A DNA stretch of 5,223 nucleotides from a bacterium. GTDB taxonomy: Bacteria; Chloroflexota; Dormibacteria; Aeolococcales; Bog-877. The DNA lies in the NCBI GenBank assembly GCA_021844355.1, contig JAKBTP010000120.1, positions 1 to 5,223 of the forward strand, in the 5' to 3' direction. The position numbers and the translations under genes were made by a program. Under the pieces are notes generated by a model that was not told the origin of the DNA, searched no databases, and saw only the letters and a program-made list of their open reading frames with translations. Shown piece by piece: positions 1-5,223 of the stretch (position 1 is the stretch's first letter; each line of letters opens with the position of its first letter).

Positions 1-45
1 TTGGTAAGGAAGAGGTCGCGGGTTCAATCCCCGCCCTGGGCTCCA
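1..45 (+). tRNA. tRNA-Thr(GGT), 3' part only
   Basis: The first seven bases, TTGGTAA, form a complete anticodon loop with anticodon GGT (3-5). Then come the 3' side of the anticodon stem (8-12), a five-base variable loop AGGTC (13-17), and a T arm. The T arm has stem GCGGG (18-22) paired with CCCGC (30-34) around loop TTCAATC (23-29). The 3' acceptor strand CCTGGGC (35-41), discriminator T (42) and encoded CCA (43-45) complete the tail. The 5' acceptor strand, D arm and 5' anticodon stem lie outside the window, so the predicted partner strand GCCCAGG cannot be checked. The GGT anticodon reads Thr ACC/ACT codons. The product is presumably functional if the missing half is intact. Confidence 0.9.
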
Positions 46-112
46 CCGGACGCTGGCGAACCGCGCGGTCCGCGGGAGGCCGCTCAGCCCTCCGAGGTCC
101 GCCATGCGCCGA

Positions 113-125
113 CCACCACTGGTGG
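113..125. repeat. 13-bp inverted repeat CCACCA-C-TGGTGG
   Basis: A perfect 6-bp inverted repeat with a single central base. It is about 90 bases upstream of the putative operator and has a different sequence from it. It could be a protein-binding palindrome or chance in GC-rich DNA; nothing in the sequence decides. Confidence 0.35.
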
Positions 126-144
126 CGATGCGGGCTCCGGGAAG

Positions 145-161
145 GGGCCCAGCGGGGGCCC
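145..161. repeat. GGGCCC hairpin-forming inverted repeat
   Basis: GGGCCC at 145-150 and again at 156-161, separated by AGCGG. Because each copy is itself palindromic, this is both a direct and an inverted repeat and could form a 6-bp all-GC hairpin. No T-run follows, so it does not look like a standard terminator. Confidence 0.35.
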
Positions 162-208
162 ACCGCCTGGAGCTGCGGTGATCCGGCGTCGTGTCTGCGT
201 CAGCGGCG

Positions 209-214
209 TATTAT
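209..214 (+). promoter_or_regulatory. Putative -10 box of the tetR-ABC operon
   Basis: TATTAT matches five of six bases of the sigma-70-type -10 consensus and is the most AT-rich patch in the surrounding GC-rich DNA. It lies 35 bases upstream of the TTG start. I do not see a good -35 hexamer at 16-18 bases spacing. Transcription would be expected to begin near 220-222, inside the palindrome at 216-232, which fits repression by steric blocking. Confidence 0.45.
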
Positions 215-215
215 G

Positions 216-232
216 CGACCGACAGTCGGTCG
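216..232. promoter_or_regulatory. Putative TetR-family operator (17-bp palindrome)
   Basis: The site is CGACCGAC-A-GTCGGTCG, a perfect inverted repeat of two 8-base arms around one central A. It starts one base after the -10-like box and ends 17 bases before the tetR start. Perfect palindromes of about this size next to a tetR-type gene are the usual binding sites of dimeric TetR-family repressors. From position and symmetry, I infer that the adjacent repressor binds here and controls its own operon. Confidence 0.75.
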
Positions 233-249
233 GTTAATGGGGGCGCGCC

Positions 250-975
250 TTGACCAGGACGGTGAACACCGAGACGCGCGCGATCCGGCGGGAGGCCTTC
301 GTCCTCTCTGGGCTCCGGCTCATACAGACCAAGGGCTACGAGCAGATGAGCGTCCAGGACGTCCTGGACGACCTGCATGCCTCGAGGGGCGCCTTCTATC
401 ACTACTTCACCTCGAAGCGGGCCCTGCTTCTGGCCGTGATGGACCACGTGGTGACTACCGCGCTGCAGGCGGTGGCTCCCGTCGCTGCTGAGCCAGGAAG
501 GTCGGCTGTCTCCAAGTTGGAGGGAATCTTCACCGGGATCGCCGGGTGGAAGGAGGACCGTCGTGACTTGATGCTGGCGCTGGTGCGGGTCTGGTACTCG
601 GACGACAACGTGCTCACCCGCGACAAGCTGCGGGGCTCCCTCACGGCCTCACTCGTCCCCATGCTGGCGGAGATCATCGCCCAAGGCGTCCAGGAGGGGG
701 TGATGTCGCCTGGCTCCCCGGGCGGTGCGGCTCGTGTCATGGTCTCCCTTGTCCTTGGCGCCCAGGACGCGGTCATCGAGCTGTTCTTGGCCGCCCAGGA
801 GAGTGAGGTTGCCTTCCAGGCCGTATTGGAGGTGGTGGCCGGGTACACCGAGGCCATGGAGCGTGTCCTGGGGCTCTCCCCTGGGTCCCTGAAGCTGTTC
901 AACGAGGAGAGGCTCCGTCCCTGGTTCGGCTCCGGGAAGGGCGAAGTCTCCGGACTGGTGCCAGGAGGTAGCTGA
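250..975 (+). CDS. TetR/AcrR-family transcriptional repressor
   Basis: A 241-residue DNA-binding repressor, probably dimeric and cytoplasmic, that most likely controls the exporter genes behind it. The N-terminal TetR_N domain spans roughly residues 12-63. Its helix-turn-helix is near 33-52, and the family signature GAFYHYFTSK (47-56) marks the recognition helix and the start of the next helix. The remaining helical part (about 70-225) is the ligand-binding and dimerisation domain, which is too variable to name an inducer. The start is TTG: an in-frame TAA at 235-237 excludes starts further upstream. GGGGG at 239-243 is a fair ribosome binding site six bases away, whereas GTG 262 would cut into the N-terminal arm and has no well-placed site. 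The gene ends two bases before the ATPase start, indicating co-transcription. The 17-bp palindrome just upstream suggests autorepression. At 241 residues it is slightly long for the family. Confidence 0.93.
   Translation: MTRTVNTETRAIRREAFVLSGLRLIQTKGYEQMSVQDVLDDLHASRGAFYHYFTSKRALLLAVMDHVVTTALQAVAPVAAEPGRSAVSKLEGIFTGIAGWKEDRRDLMLALVRVWYSDDNVLTRDKLRGSLTASLVPMLAEIIAQGVQEGVMSPGSPGGAARVMVSLVLGAQDAVIELFLAAQESEVAFQAVLEVVAGYTEAMERVLGLSPGSLKLFNEERLRPWFGSGKGEVSGLVPGGS
963..969 (+). promoter_or_regulatory. Strong Shine-Dalgarno site of the ABC ATPase gene
   Basis: AGGAGGT, a full match to the anti-Shine-Dalgarno complement, lies inside the last codons of tetR and eight bases before ATG 978. It is much stronger than the site in front of tetR. 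The exporter ATPase is therefore probably translated more efficiently than its repressor from the same transcript. Confidence 0.8.
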
Positions 976-977
976 GC

Positions 978-1901
978 ATGGCTTTTGCGATCCGCACCGA
1001 GGGGCTCACCAAGGACTACGGGCAGGGACACGGCCTCTTTGACCTCGATCTGGAGGTGGAGGTCGGAGAGGTGTTCGGCTACCTCGGGCCCAACGGGGCG
1101 GGGAAGACCACCACCATCCGGCTCCTCATGGACATGGTCCGTCCCACTCGTGGGCGCTCCGAGATCTTCTCCACCGACTGTCAGGCCAGGCCGGTCCAGG
1201 TGAAGCGTTTGGTTGGGTACCTTCCCGGCGAGATGCCCCAGTGGGGGGGAATGCGCGGCCGCGATGTGGTGGCCTACGTCGCCGGGCTGCGGGGCGGGCT
1301 CGACCGCGCTCGCGTGGGAGACCTTGCGGAGCGGCTGGACCTCGACCTCGGTCGGCGCTACCGCGAGTACTCGTCGGGCAACAAGCGCAAGCTCGGGCTG
1401 GTGCTGGCCTTCATGAGCCGATCGCGCCTCCTGGTCCTCGACGAGCCCACCACCGGCCTGGACCCCCTCATCCAGCAGGAGTTCTATCGCCTGGTGCAGG
1501 AGGAGGCGGCTGGCGGCGGCACCGTCTTCCTCTCCTCGCATATCCTGTCCGAGGTGGAGCGTGTCTGCCAGCGGGTGGCCATCCTCCGTGGCGGCCATCT
1601 GGTCCAGGTCGCCCGTCTCGACGAGCTGCACAATCTCCGCTACCACCGTCTGGAGGCCGACCTGGTCGGGGAGATCCCCCTGGAGGCGGTGCGCGCTCTC
1701 CCCGGTGTGGAGGATGTCAGGGAGGAAGACCACCATCTGAGCTGCGCGGTGCGTGGTGACTTCGGCCCGCTGCTTCAGGTTTTGGGGCGGGGCACGGTCC
1801 TCAACCTGGTCACCCACGAGCCAACCCTGGAGGAGGTCTTCCTGGCGGCCTTCCAAGACGACCGAGAGATGGCTGGAGAGTCCAGCGGGAAGGGGCCATG
1901 A
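978..1901 (+). CDS. ABC exporter ATP-binding protein (drug/polyketide-type)
   Basis: A 307-residue nucleotide-binding subunit that hydrolyses ATP on the inner face of the membrane to drive the permease encoded next. Visible motifs are Walker A GPNGAGKT (37-44, Lys43), signature YSSGNK (131-136) replacing the usual LSGGQ, Walker B LLVLDE (151-156, catalytic Glu156), D-loop GLD (160-162) and the switch His188 in SSH. In the Q-loop region the protein reads GYLPGE (80-85), so the usual glutamine is absent. GYLPGE together with SxGNK is, from my knowledge of the family, typical of one branch of COG1131 exporter ATPases paired with large ABC-2 permeases. About 100 residues follow the core, ending in PTLEEVFL (282-289), a common C-terminal motif of this group. 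The ATG start is fixed by AGGAGGT at 963-969. The stop overlaps the permease start (ATGA). Substrate unknown; drug, polyketide or lipid export are all possible. Confidence 0.93.
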   Translation: MAFAIRTEGLTKDYGQGHGLFDLDLEVEVGEVFGYLGPNGAGKTTTIRLLMDMVRPTRGRSEIFSTDCQARPVQVKRLVGYLPGEMPQWGGMRGRDVVAYVAGLRGGLDRARVGDLAERLDLDLGRRYREYSSGNKRKLGLVLAFMSRSRLLVLDEPTTGLDPLIQQEFYRLVQEEAAGGGTVFLSSHILSEVERVCQRVAILRGGHLVQVARLDELHNLRYHRLEADLVGEIPLEAVRALPGVEDVREEDHHLSCAVRGDFGPLLQVLGRGTVLNLVTHEPTLEEVFLAAFQDDREMAGESSGKGP

Positions 1902-3589
1902 TGGCGGGCCACCAGGGCCCGTTGTCACCGGCACCTCCAACCGGATTCGGGGCACCGCGGGGTGTCCTCACCAGCCTGCGCTACGGACTTCGCGCCCACC
2001 GGTGGGCCCTCGCCGGGGTGGGCTCCCTGGGGTTTCTCTCGCCATACACGACGGGCGTCTCCTACCTGGCCGCCGTGGGGACGGCTGCGGCCAGGGCCAA
2101 CTTCGGGCGGCAGACGCTCGCGCTCGGCCCGCAGCTCGCCTATCTCATCCCGCTGCCGCTGCGCCCTGACACTGTCGCCGGGTACCTCTGGTGGAAGGGG
2201 CTCACCTGGATGACCCTGGTCTTCGCCGCCTGGGGCCTGGCTGCCGCCACCGGGGCGATCCGCAATGAGGAGGAGCGCGGCCTGATCGAAGTTGGGCTGG
2301 CCTCGCCCGTGGGTCGGACACGCCTTTTGCTCTCCCGGGCAGCCGCCTTCACCCTGGCAGCGGGCGCAGCGGTCGTGATCACCGGGCTGGGCACAGCCGC
2401 CGGGGTGGCCGCCGGCAAGGGTTCGATCCCTCCCGGCGCGCTTGTCGAGCAGATGCTGCCGCTGCTGGGCATAGCCCTGGTGTGCTTCGGGGTCGGGCTG
2501 CTGTCCGCCCAGCTTGCCATTACCCGGCGCGGTGCAATTGGCCTGGGTGGGGCAGCCCTGCTGAGTCTTTATGCCCTCGACGCTCTGGCACGCGTCAACC
2601 CGGGCCTCGACGGAGTTGCGGCAGTTTCACCGTTCCACTGGGCTGACCTGACCACGGCGGTAGTTCCCGGGGGCCGTTTCGCGGGGCTCCCCACGCTGGC
2701 CCTCTACGTTCTCGCCCTCGGTCTCATAGGCATCGGGGCGATGGCCTTCCGCGAGCGGGATCTGGGGGCCAGTCTGCTGCCGCAGCGGGTCGCCTCCACC
2801 TCGGCGGGGCGCTCGCCGTCAGCCAATCCCGTGCTGCGACTTCCCGTGCTGCGCAGCCTCTGGCAGCAGCGGGTGGGGCTCATCGGCTGGGCGGCAGGGA
2901 CCATGGTGGGCGCCGCCTTGATAGTCTCCCTGGCTCGCGGCACCGGCAAGATGCTGGGCTCCATCTCCGGGTTCGCCCGGTTGGTCCAGGCTGCCGGCAC
3001 CAGCCACGCGGCGACGGCCGTGGTTGGCTCGGTCTGGCTCAGCATCGCGGCGCTGATCGTGGCCGCCTATGCGATCACCCAGACCGCCCACTGGGCGGCG
3101 GACGACGCCGAAGGCAGGCTGGAGATGGAGATCGCCCAGCCCCTCCCGCGCTGGGCGGTGGTCGGCGAACGGTGCGTCACCCTCGCGGCGGGAGCGCTCC
3201 TGGTGACGGCTCTGGGCTCCCTGGTGACCGCGGCCGTCGCGCCCGCTCAGGGGGTTCACCTCGACCCCGTCCGGCTGCTTCTGGCGACTGCACTCCTGTC
3301 CCTGCTGGCGCTCGCCTTCGGCGCTGTGGGCGCGCTGGTCATCTCGCGCTTCCCGAGGGCGGCGGCGCCGGTGCTCGGGGTGGTCGCCGTGGCCGGCTTC
3401 TACCTGCCCCTGCTGGCCCCCCTACTCAGGTGGCCCAGTTGGGCCCTGGACCTCTCGCTCTTCCATCTCTATGGCGCGCCGCTGACCATGGGGGTGTACT
3501 GGAACGGGCTCTGGGTGATGTTGGCGGTCGTGGTCTTGGGCTTCGGTGGGGCGATGGCGGAGATGCGGGTCCGCGAGGTCGGCCGCTGA
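1898..3589 (+). CDS. ABC-2-type exporter permease, two-fold duplicated
   Basis: A 563-residue integral membrane subunit forming the export channel with the preceding ATPase. About twelve hydrophobic segments are visible, near residues 36-60, 100-120, 148-172, 185-207, 212-232, 263-283, 325-345, 368-394, 426-448, 458-483, 487-511 and 533-552. Two halves repeat. The cytoplasmic motif GLIEVGLASPVGRTR (128-142) is matched by GRLEMEIAQPLPRWA (406-420) at an offset of 278 residues, each followed by a transmembrane helix. Length and layout match the large 'polyketide antibiotic exporter' permeases (COG3559-like), usually encoded beside a DrrA-like ATPase and a TetR regulator, as here. The start is one of two adjacent ATG codons, 1898 or 1901. 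GGGAAGGGG at 1887-1895 is better spaced for 1901, so the first Met may not be used. The first 22 residues are Pro/Gly-rich and not conserved-looking. The start overlaps the ATPase stop, suggesting translational coupling. Substrate unknown. Confidence 0.9.
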   Translation: MMAGHQGPLSPAPPTGFGAPRGVLTSLRYGLRAHRWALAGVGSLGFLSPYTTGVSYLAAVGTAAARANFGRQTLALGPQLAYLIPLPLRPDTVAGYLWWKGLTWMTLVFAAWGLAAATGAIRNEEERGLIEVGLASPVGRTRLLLSRAAAFTLAAGAAVVITGLGTAAGVAAGKGSIPPGALVEQMLPLLGIALVCFGVGLLSAQLAITRRGAIGLGGAALLSLYALDALARVNPGLDGVAAVSPFHWADLTTAVVPGGRFAGLPTLALYVLALGLIGIGAMAFRERDLGASLLPQRVASTSAGRSPSANPVLRLPVLRSLWQQRVGLIGWAAGTMVGAALIVSLARGTGKMLGSISGFARLVQAAGTSHAATAVVGSVWLSIAALIVAAYAITQTAHWAADDAEGRLEMEIAQPLPRWAVVGERCVTLAAGALLVTALGSLVTAAVAPAQGVHLDPVRLLLATALLSLLALAFGAVGALVISRFPRAAAPVLGVVAVAGFYLPLLAPLLRWPSWALDLSLFHLYGAPLTMGVYWNGLWVMLAVVVLGFGGAMAEMRVREVGR

Positions 3590-4057
3590 CACCGGGGTGG
3601 CGGCGCCCGACCACCGTCCGCCCGAGCATCGCGGTCCGGCGACCGACGAGCGCGGCTGACGTGGGCTGGCTCCCGGAGCGAGTGGGAGGAGGGCACCTCA
3701 CCACCCGGCCCTGGCCCCCATCGGGGAGCCGAGACGGGGGAGGCACCTGCCCATCCTTGCGGTCGAGGTTTCCGTCCTGCTCTCGTGTCTGCGGCTCAAG
3801 CACAGCCCGCTTGCCGGCAACCCGGCCCCGGCGCCGACCGTGGTGATCGCGTCGCTCCCCCATGTCCGCCTCGGCGTCGGCAACTTCACAGTCGGGCCGC
3901 GGACCGGACTGAAGGCAGACGGCGAGCTCTGGTGCGGCGTCGGATAGGTCCTCTGCAACCGGGCGAGGGGCCATATCCCGGGTAGGCGCGCAGTCAGGGG
4001 CATCGGACGGGAGGCCGCCGCGGAGCAGCCGGCCACTCCGCGTGGTCAAATGGGCAC
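3590..4057. other. 468-base gap between exporter operon and propeller gene
   Basis: No convincing complete gene is present. An imperfect hairpin spans the permease stop: 3578-3586 can pair with 3600-3603 plus 3607-3611, with a three-base bulge and a 13-base loop. It lacks a T-run, so it is at best a weak terminator. A 7-bp inverted repeat GGCTCCC/GGGAGCC sits at 3668-3674 and 3724-3730. The plus frame 3660-3947 has coding-like composition and is listed separately. From 3948 to 4057 I find no clear promoter, operator or RNA gene. Confidence 0.5.
3660..3947 (+). pseudogene. Unidentified coding-like open frame, possible gene remnant
   Basis: This frame is open between TGA 3657-3659 and TAG 3945-3947. 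From about 3747 its translation stops being Pro/Arg/Gly-rich and becomes protein-like: PILAVEVSVLLSCLRLKHS, later TVVIASLPHVRLGVGNF and a tail ending in LKADGELWCGVG. Third codon positions in this part are about 85% G or C by my count, as in the real genes here. No ATG, GTG or TTG precedes this part in frame. Only CTG 3747 is available, three bases behind GGGGGAGG (3736-3743), which is too close for an ideal ribosome binding site. I do not recognise the family. It may be a small gene of about 66 residues, the 3' remnant of a decayed gene, or chance. The antisense frame shares the same third positions but reads Pro/Arg/Ser-rich, so I prefer the plus strand. Confidence 0.3.
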
Positions 4058-5223
4058 GTGGTCCGGCTGACGACGGTCGGAGGGTGCCTGGCGTTGGCGG
4101 CCGCGGTGGTCGTGTCGGTGGGCCCGGCGGCCGGGCCTCCCACCACGGCGCTGGCCATCGCCTCCACAGGCGCGGTCGGTTTCCAAGTGGACGACCTGCA
4201 CATGGTCACCACCACGGTCGGCTGGGCGGTTGACGGAGTGACCGGCGATGTCCTTCACACAGCCGGAAGCGCGGACGCCTGGCGAGTGGCTGACCCGCCC
4301 GGCAGGCCGCCTCCCGGTTACCTCGTCCCGCCGGTAGCGTTCTTCGGGGGAAGGCATGCCTGGGCGGTGATGGCCGGCAGCGGCTCCTCCCAGATTGCGG
4401 TGGTGAGAACCGCCGACGGAGGGAGCCGATGGACCTGGGGGCCCAGCCTGGAGCCCCTGAGCGGGATGGACGCCGGCCTTCCCGCGGGGAGCACCATGGC
4501 CGTCTCCATCGTGAGTCTGGACTTCCCGACTTCCCAGGACGGCTGGCTGGCGGTCTCCCTCAGTGAGGAGGCACCCCCAGGCGAGGGCCTCGCCGGCACG
4601 GGAACCGGCCTTGTCCTGTATCGGACCACCGACGGCGGGACCGCCTGGTCAACGGAGCTGAGGTTCAGTCCGTTCACGCTCCATCAAGGCGGGCTGAACT
4701 CGGGCTGCGCGTCTTCTCAAATCGAGTTCGCCAGTCCGAGCCTGGGGTGGGCCGCTGGAGCCTGTCTCGAGCAGACCAGGGATGGCGGGATCACCTGGCG
4801 TAGCGTCTCTCTGCCGACCCCCGACGGGATCTCCGCCCAGCGGTGGTTGGGCAGCTCTTGCAGCAGCAGCCCGCCCAGCTTCGCCAGCCCCAGCACCGGC
4901 TGGCTGGCTCTCGATTGCGCCGTTCCCACGGCGGCGGGAGAGAGGCGCGACGTGCAGGTCGTCTATCAGACCTCCGACGCCGGTCTGAGGTGGGTCCCTC
5001 GCCAACCTCCGGGCCGCTGGCCCCAGCTGCCGCCCAAGTACACCACCCCGGACGGCCACGACCTCGGAGCCCGAGCCTGGCTGCTGGGAGCTGCCGCGCC
5101 GGCCTTCAGCGGCGGGAGGCCTGGCGCCAACTTGGAAGCGCTCTACGAAACCACCGATGGCGGAGCCCGCTGGGCACTTGTCAATCCGGGCCTTCCTGCC
5201 TCGGCGGTCGACTTCGTTTCCGG
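4058..5223 (+). CDS. Secreted BNR/YCF48-like beta-propeller protein, 3' end missing
   Basis: The frame stays open to the window edge, giving 388 residues without a stop. GTG 4058 is the first start codon after the in-frame TAG at 3983-3985. It gives a signal peptide: Arg3, a hydrophobic stretch at about 11-22, and possible cleavage after ALA (31-33), so the protein is probably exported. Five Asp-box motifs of type T-x-D-G-G-x-x-W follow at residues 118-125, 190-197, 240-247, 305-312 and 365-372. Phe-x-x-GW(A/L) strands precede several of them, for example FASPSLGW and FASPSTGW. Spacings of 50-72 residues fit successive blades of a beta-propeller. Such proteins (sialidase-type BNR repeats, YCF48-like, WD40/YVTN/BNR-like) include enzymes, sugar binders and assembly factors. 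No catalytic residues are evident, so no function is assigned. Cysteines 217/236 and 268/287 are evenly spaced and may form disulfides. The ribosome binding site before 4058 is poor; GGAGGG at 4079-4084 precedes TTG 4094, a less likely alternative that would lose the signal peptide's positive end. Confidence 0.85.
   Translation, partial: MVRLTTVGGCLALAAAVVVSVGPAAGPPTTALAIASTGAVGFQVDDLHMVTTTVGWAVDGVTGDVLHTAGSADAWRVADPPGRPPPGYLVPPVAFFGGRHAWAVMAGSGSSQIAVVRTADGGSRWTWGPSLEPLSGMDAGLPAGSTMAVSIVSLDFPTSQDGWLAVSLSEEAPPGEGLAGTGTGLVLYRTTDGGTAWSTELRFSPFTLHQGGLNSGCASSQIEFASPSLGWAAGACLEQTRDGGITWRSVSLPTPDGISAQRWLGSSCSSSPPSFASPSTGWLALDCAVPTAAGERRDVQVVYQTSDAGLRWVPRQPPGRWPQLPPKYTTPDGHDLGARAWLLGAAAPAFSGGRPGANLEALYETTDGGARWALVNPGLPASAVDFVS

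Larger units (their letters stand above)
46..208. other. Intergenic spacer with GC-rich inverted repeats
   Basis: This stretch between the tRNA and the tetR promoter region has no credible gene; its open frames are rich in Pro, Gly and Arg and lack a ribosome binding site. It holds three short perfect inverted repeats: CCGCG/CGCGG (61-65 and 71-75), CCACCA/TGGTGG around one base (113-125), and GGGCCC/GGGCCC around AGCGG (145-161). None is followed by a T-run, so none is a clear intrinsic terminator. The first could help end tRNA transcription, but that is inference. Confidence 0.5.

Noticed and set aside
140..149. GGGAAGGGGCC occurring both in the spacer (about 140-150) and at the permease start (1887-1897)
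   Set aside because: It is a short purine-rich match with no extension on either side. At 1887-1897 it is explained by the ribosome binding site.
1..237. A 78-codon plus-strand frame beginning in the tRNA
   Set aside because: It starts inside the tRNA, runs through the promoter region and operator, and is dominated by Pro, Gly and Arg.
402..1955. A 517-codon open frame on the minus strand opposite tetR and the ATPase gene
   Set aside because: It is antisense to two genes with clear family motifs; its translation is low in hydrophobic core pattern and shows no recognisable domain. Long antisense frames are common in high-GC DNA.
3578..3611. Hairpin at the permease stop codon as an operon terminator
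   Set aside because: The stem has a three-base bulge and a 13-base loop containing the stop codon, and no T-run follows. It is too weak to call a terminator.
3640..3647. CGACCGAC, an exact copy of one operator half-site, after the permease gene
   Set aside because: There is no second half forming a palindrome, and an 8-base match of this composition is expected by chance about once in a few such windows.
3426..4049. Minus-strand frames across the gap after the permease
   Set aside because: The translations are Arg/Pro/Ser/Gly-rich and overlap the 3' end of the permease, with no ribosome binding site and no family-like motif. The plus frame ending at 3947 is more protein-like.
4079..4087. 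VGGC near the N-terminus of the propeller protein as a lipoprotein lipobox
   Set aside because: Cys10 comes before the hydrophobic segment, not after it, and Gly at -2 is atypical, so a lipoprotein signal is not supported.

Overview
The window is GC-rich DNA (roughly two-thirds G+C by eye), with GTG and TTG starts and GC-loaded third codon positions. This suggests a high-GC bacterium such as an actinomycete, or a deep soil lineage of similar composition (Dormibacterota or Chloroflexota are possible). The sequence alone does not settle the phylum.

Layout. Positions 1-45 hold the 3' part of a tRNA-Thr(GGT) gene, cut by the window edge at the first base of its anticodon loop. A 204-base spacer (46-249) follows, with small GC-rich inverted repeats, a TATTAT -10-like box (209-214) and a perfect 17-bp palindrome (216-232) that looks like a TetR-family operator. 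Next comes a tight three-gene plus-strand operon. It consists of a TetR-family repressor (250-975, TTG start), an ABC ATPase of the drug/polyketide-export type (978-1901, strong Shine-Dalgarno inside the end of tetR), and a 12-helix two-fold duplicated ABC-2-type permease (1898-3589, ATGA overlap with the ATPase). A 468-base gap (3590-4057) contains one plus-strand open frame with coding-like composition but no good start. The window ends inside a secreted beta-propeller protein (4058 to the edge) with five Asp-box (BNR/YCF48-like) repeats.

How the genes work together. The repressor probably binds the palindrome overlapping its own promoter and shuts off the whole operon. An inducer, likely the exported compound or something related, would release it. 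The ATPase powers the permease, which would export a hydrophobic small molecule or lipid; the substrate cannot be read from sequence. The propeller gene is separated by a long gap and has no visible link to the transporter.

Novelty. I see no undescribed system. The core is a recognisable TetR-controlled ABC exporter. The points most worth a second look are two consecutive propeller blades with identically spaced cysteine pairs, the operator/promoter overlap, and the unexplained coding-like frame at 3660-3947.
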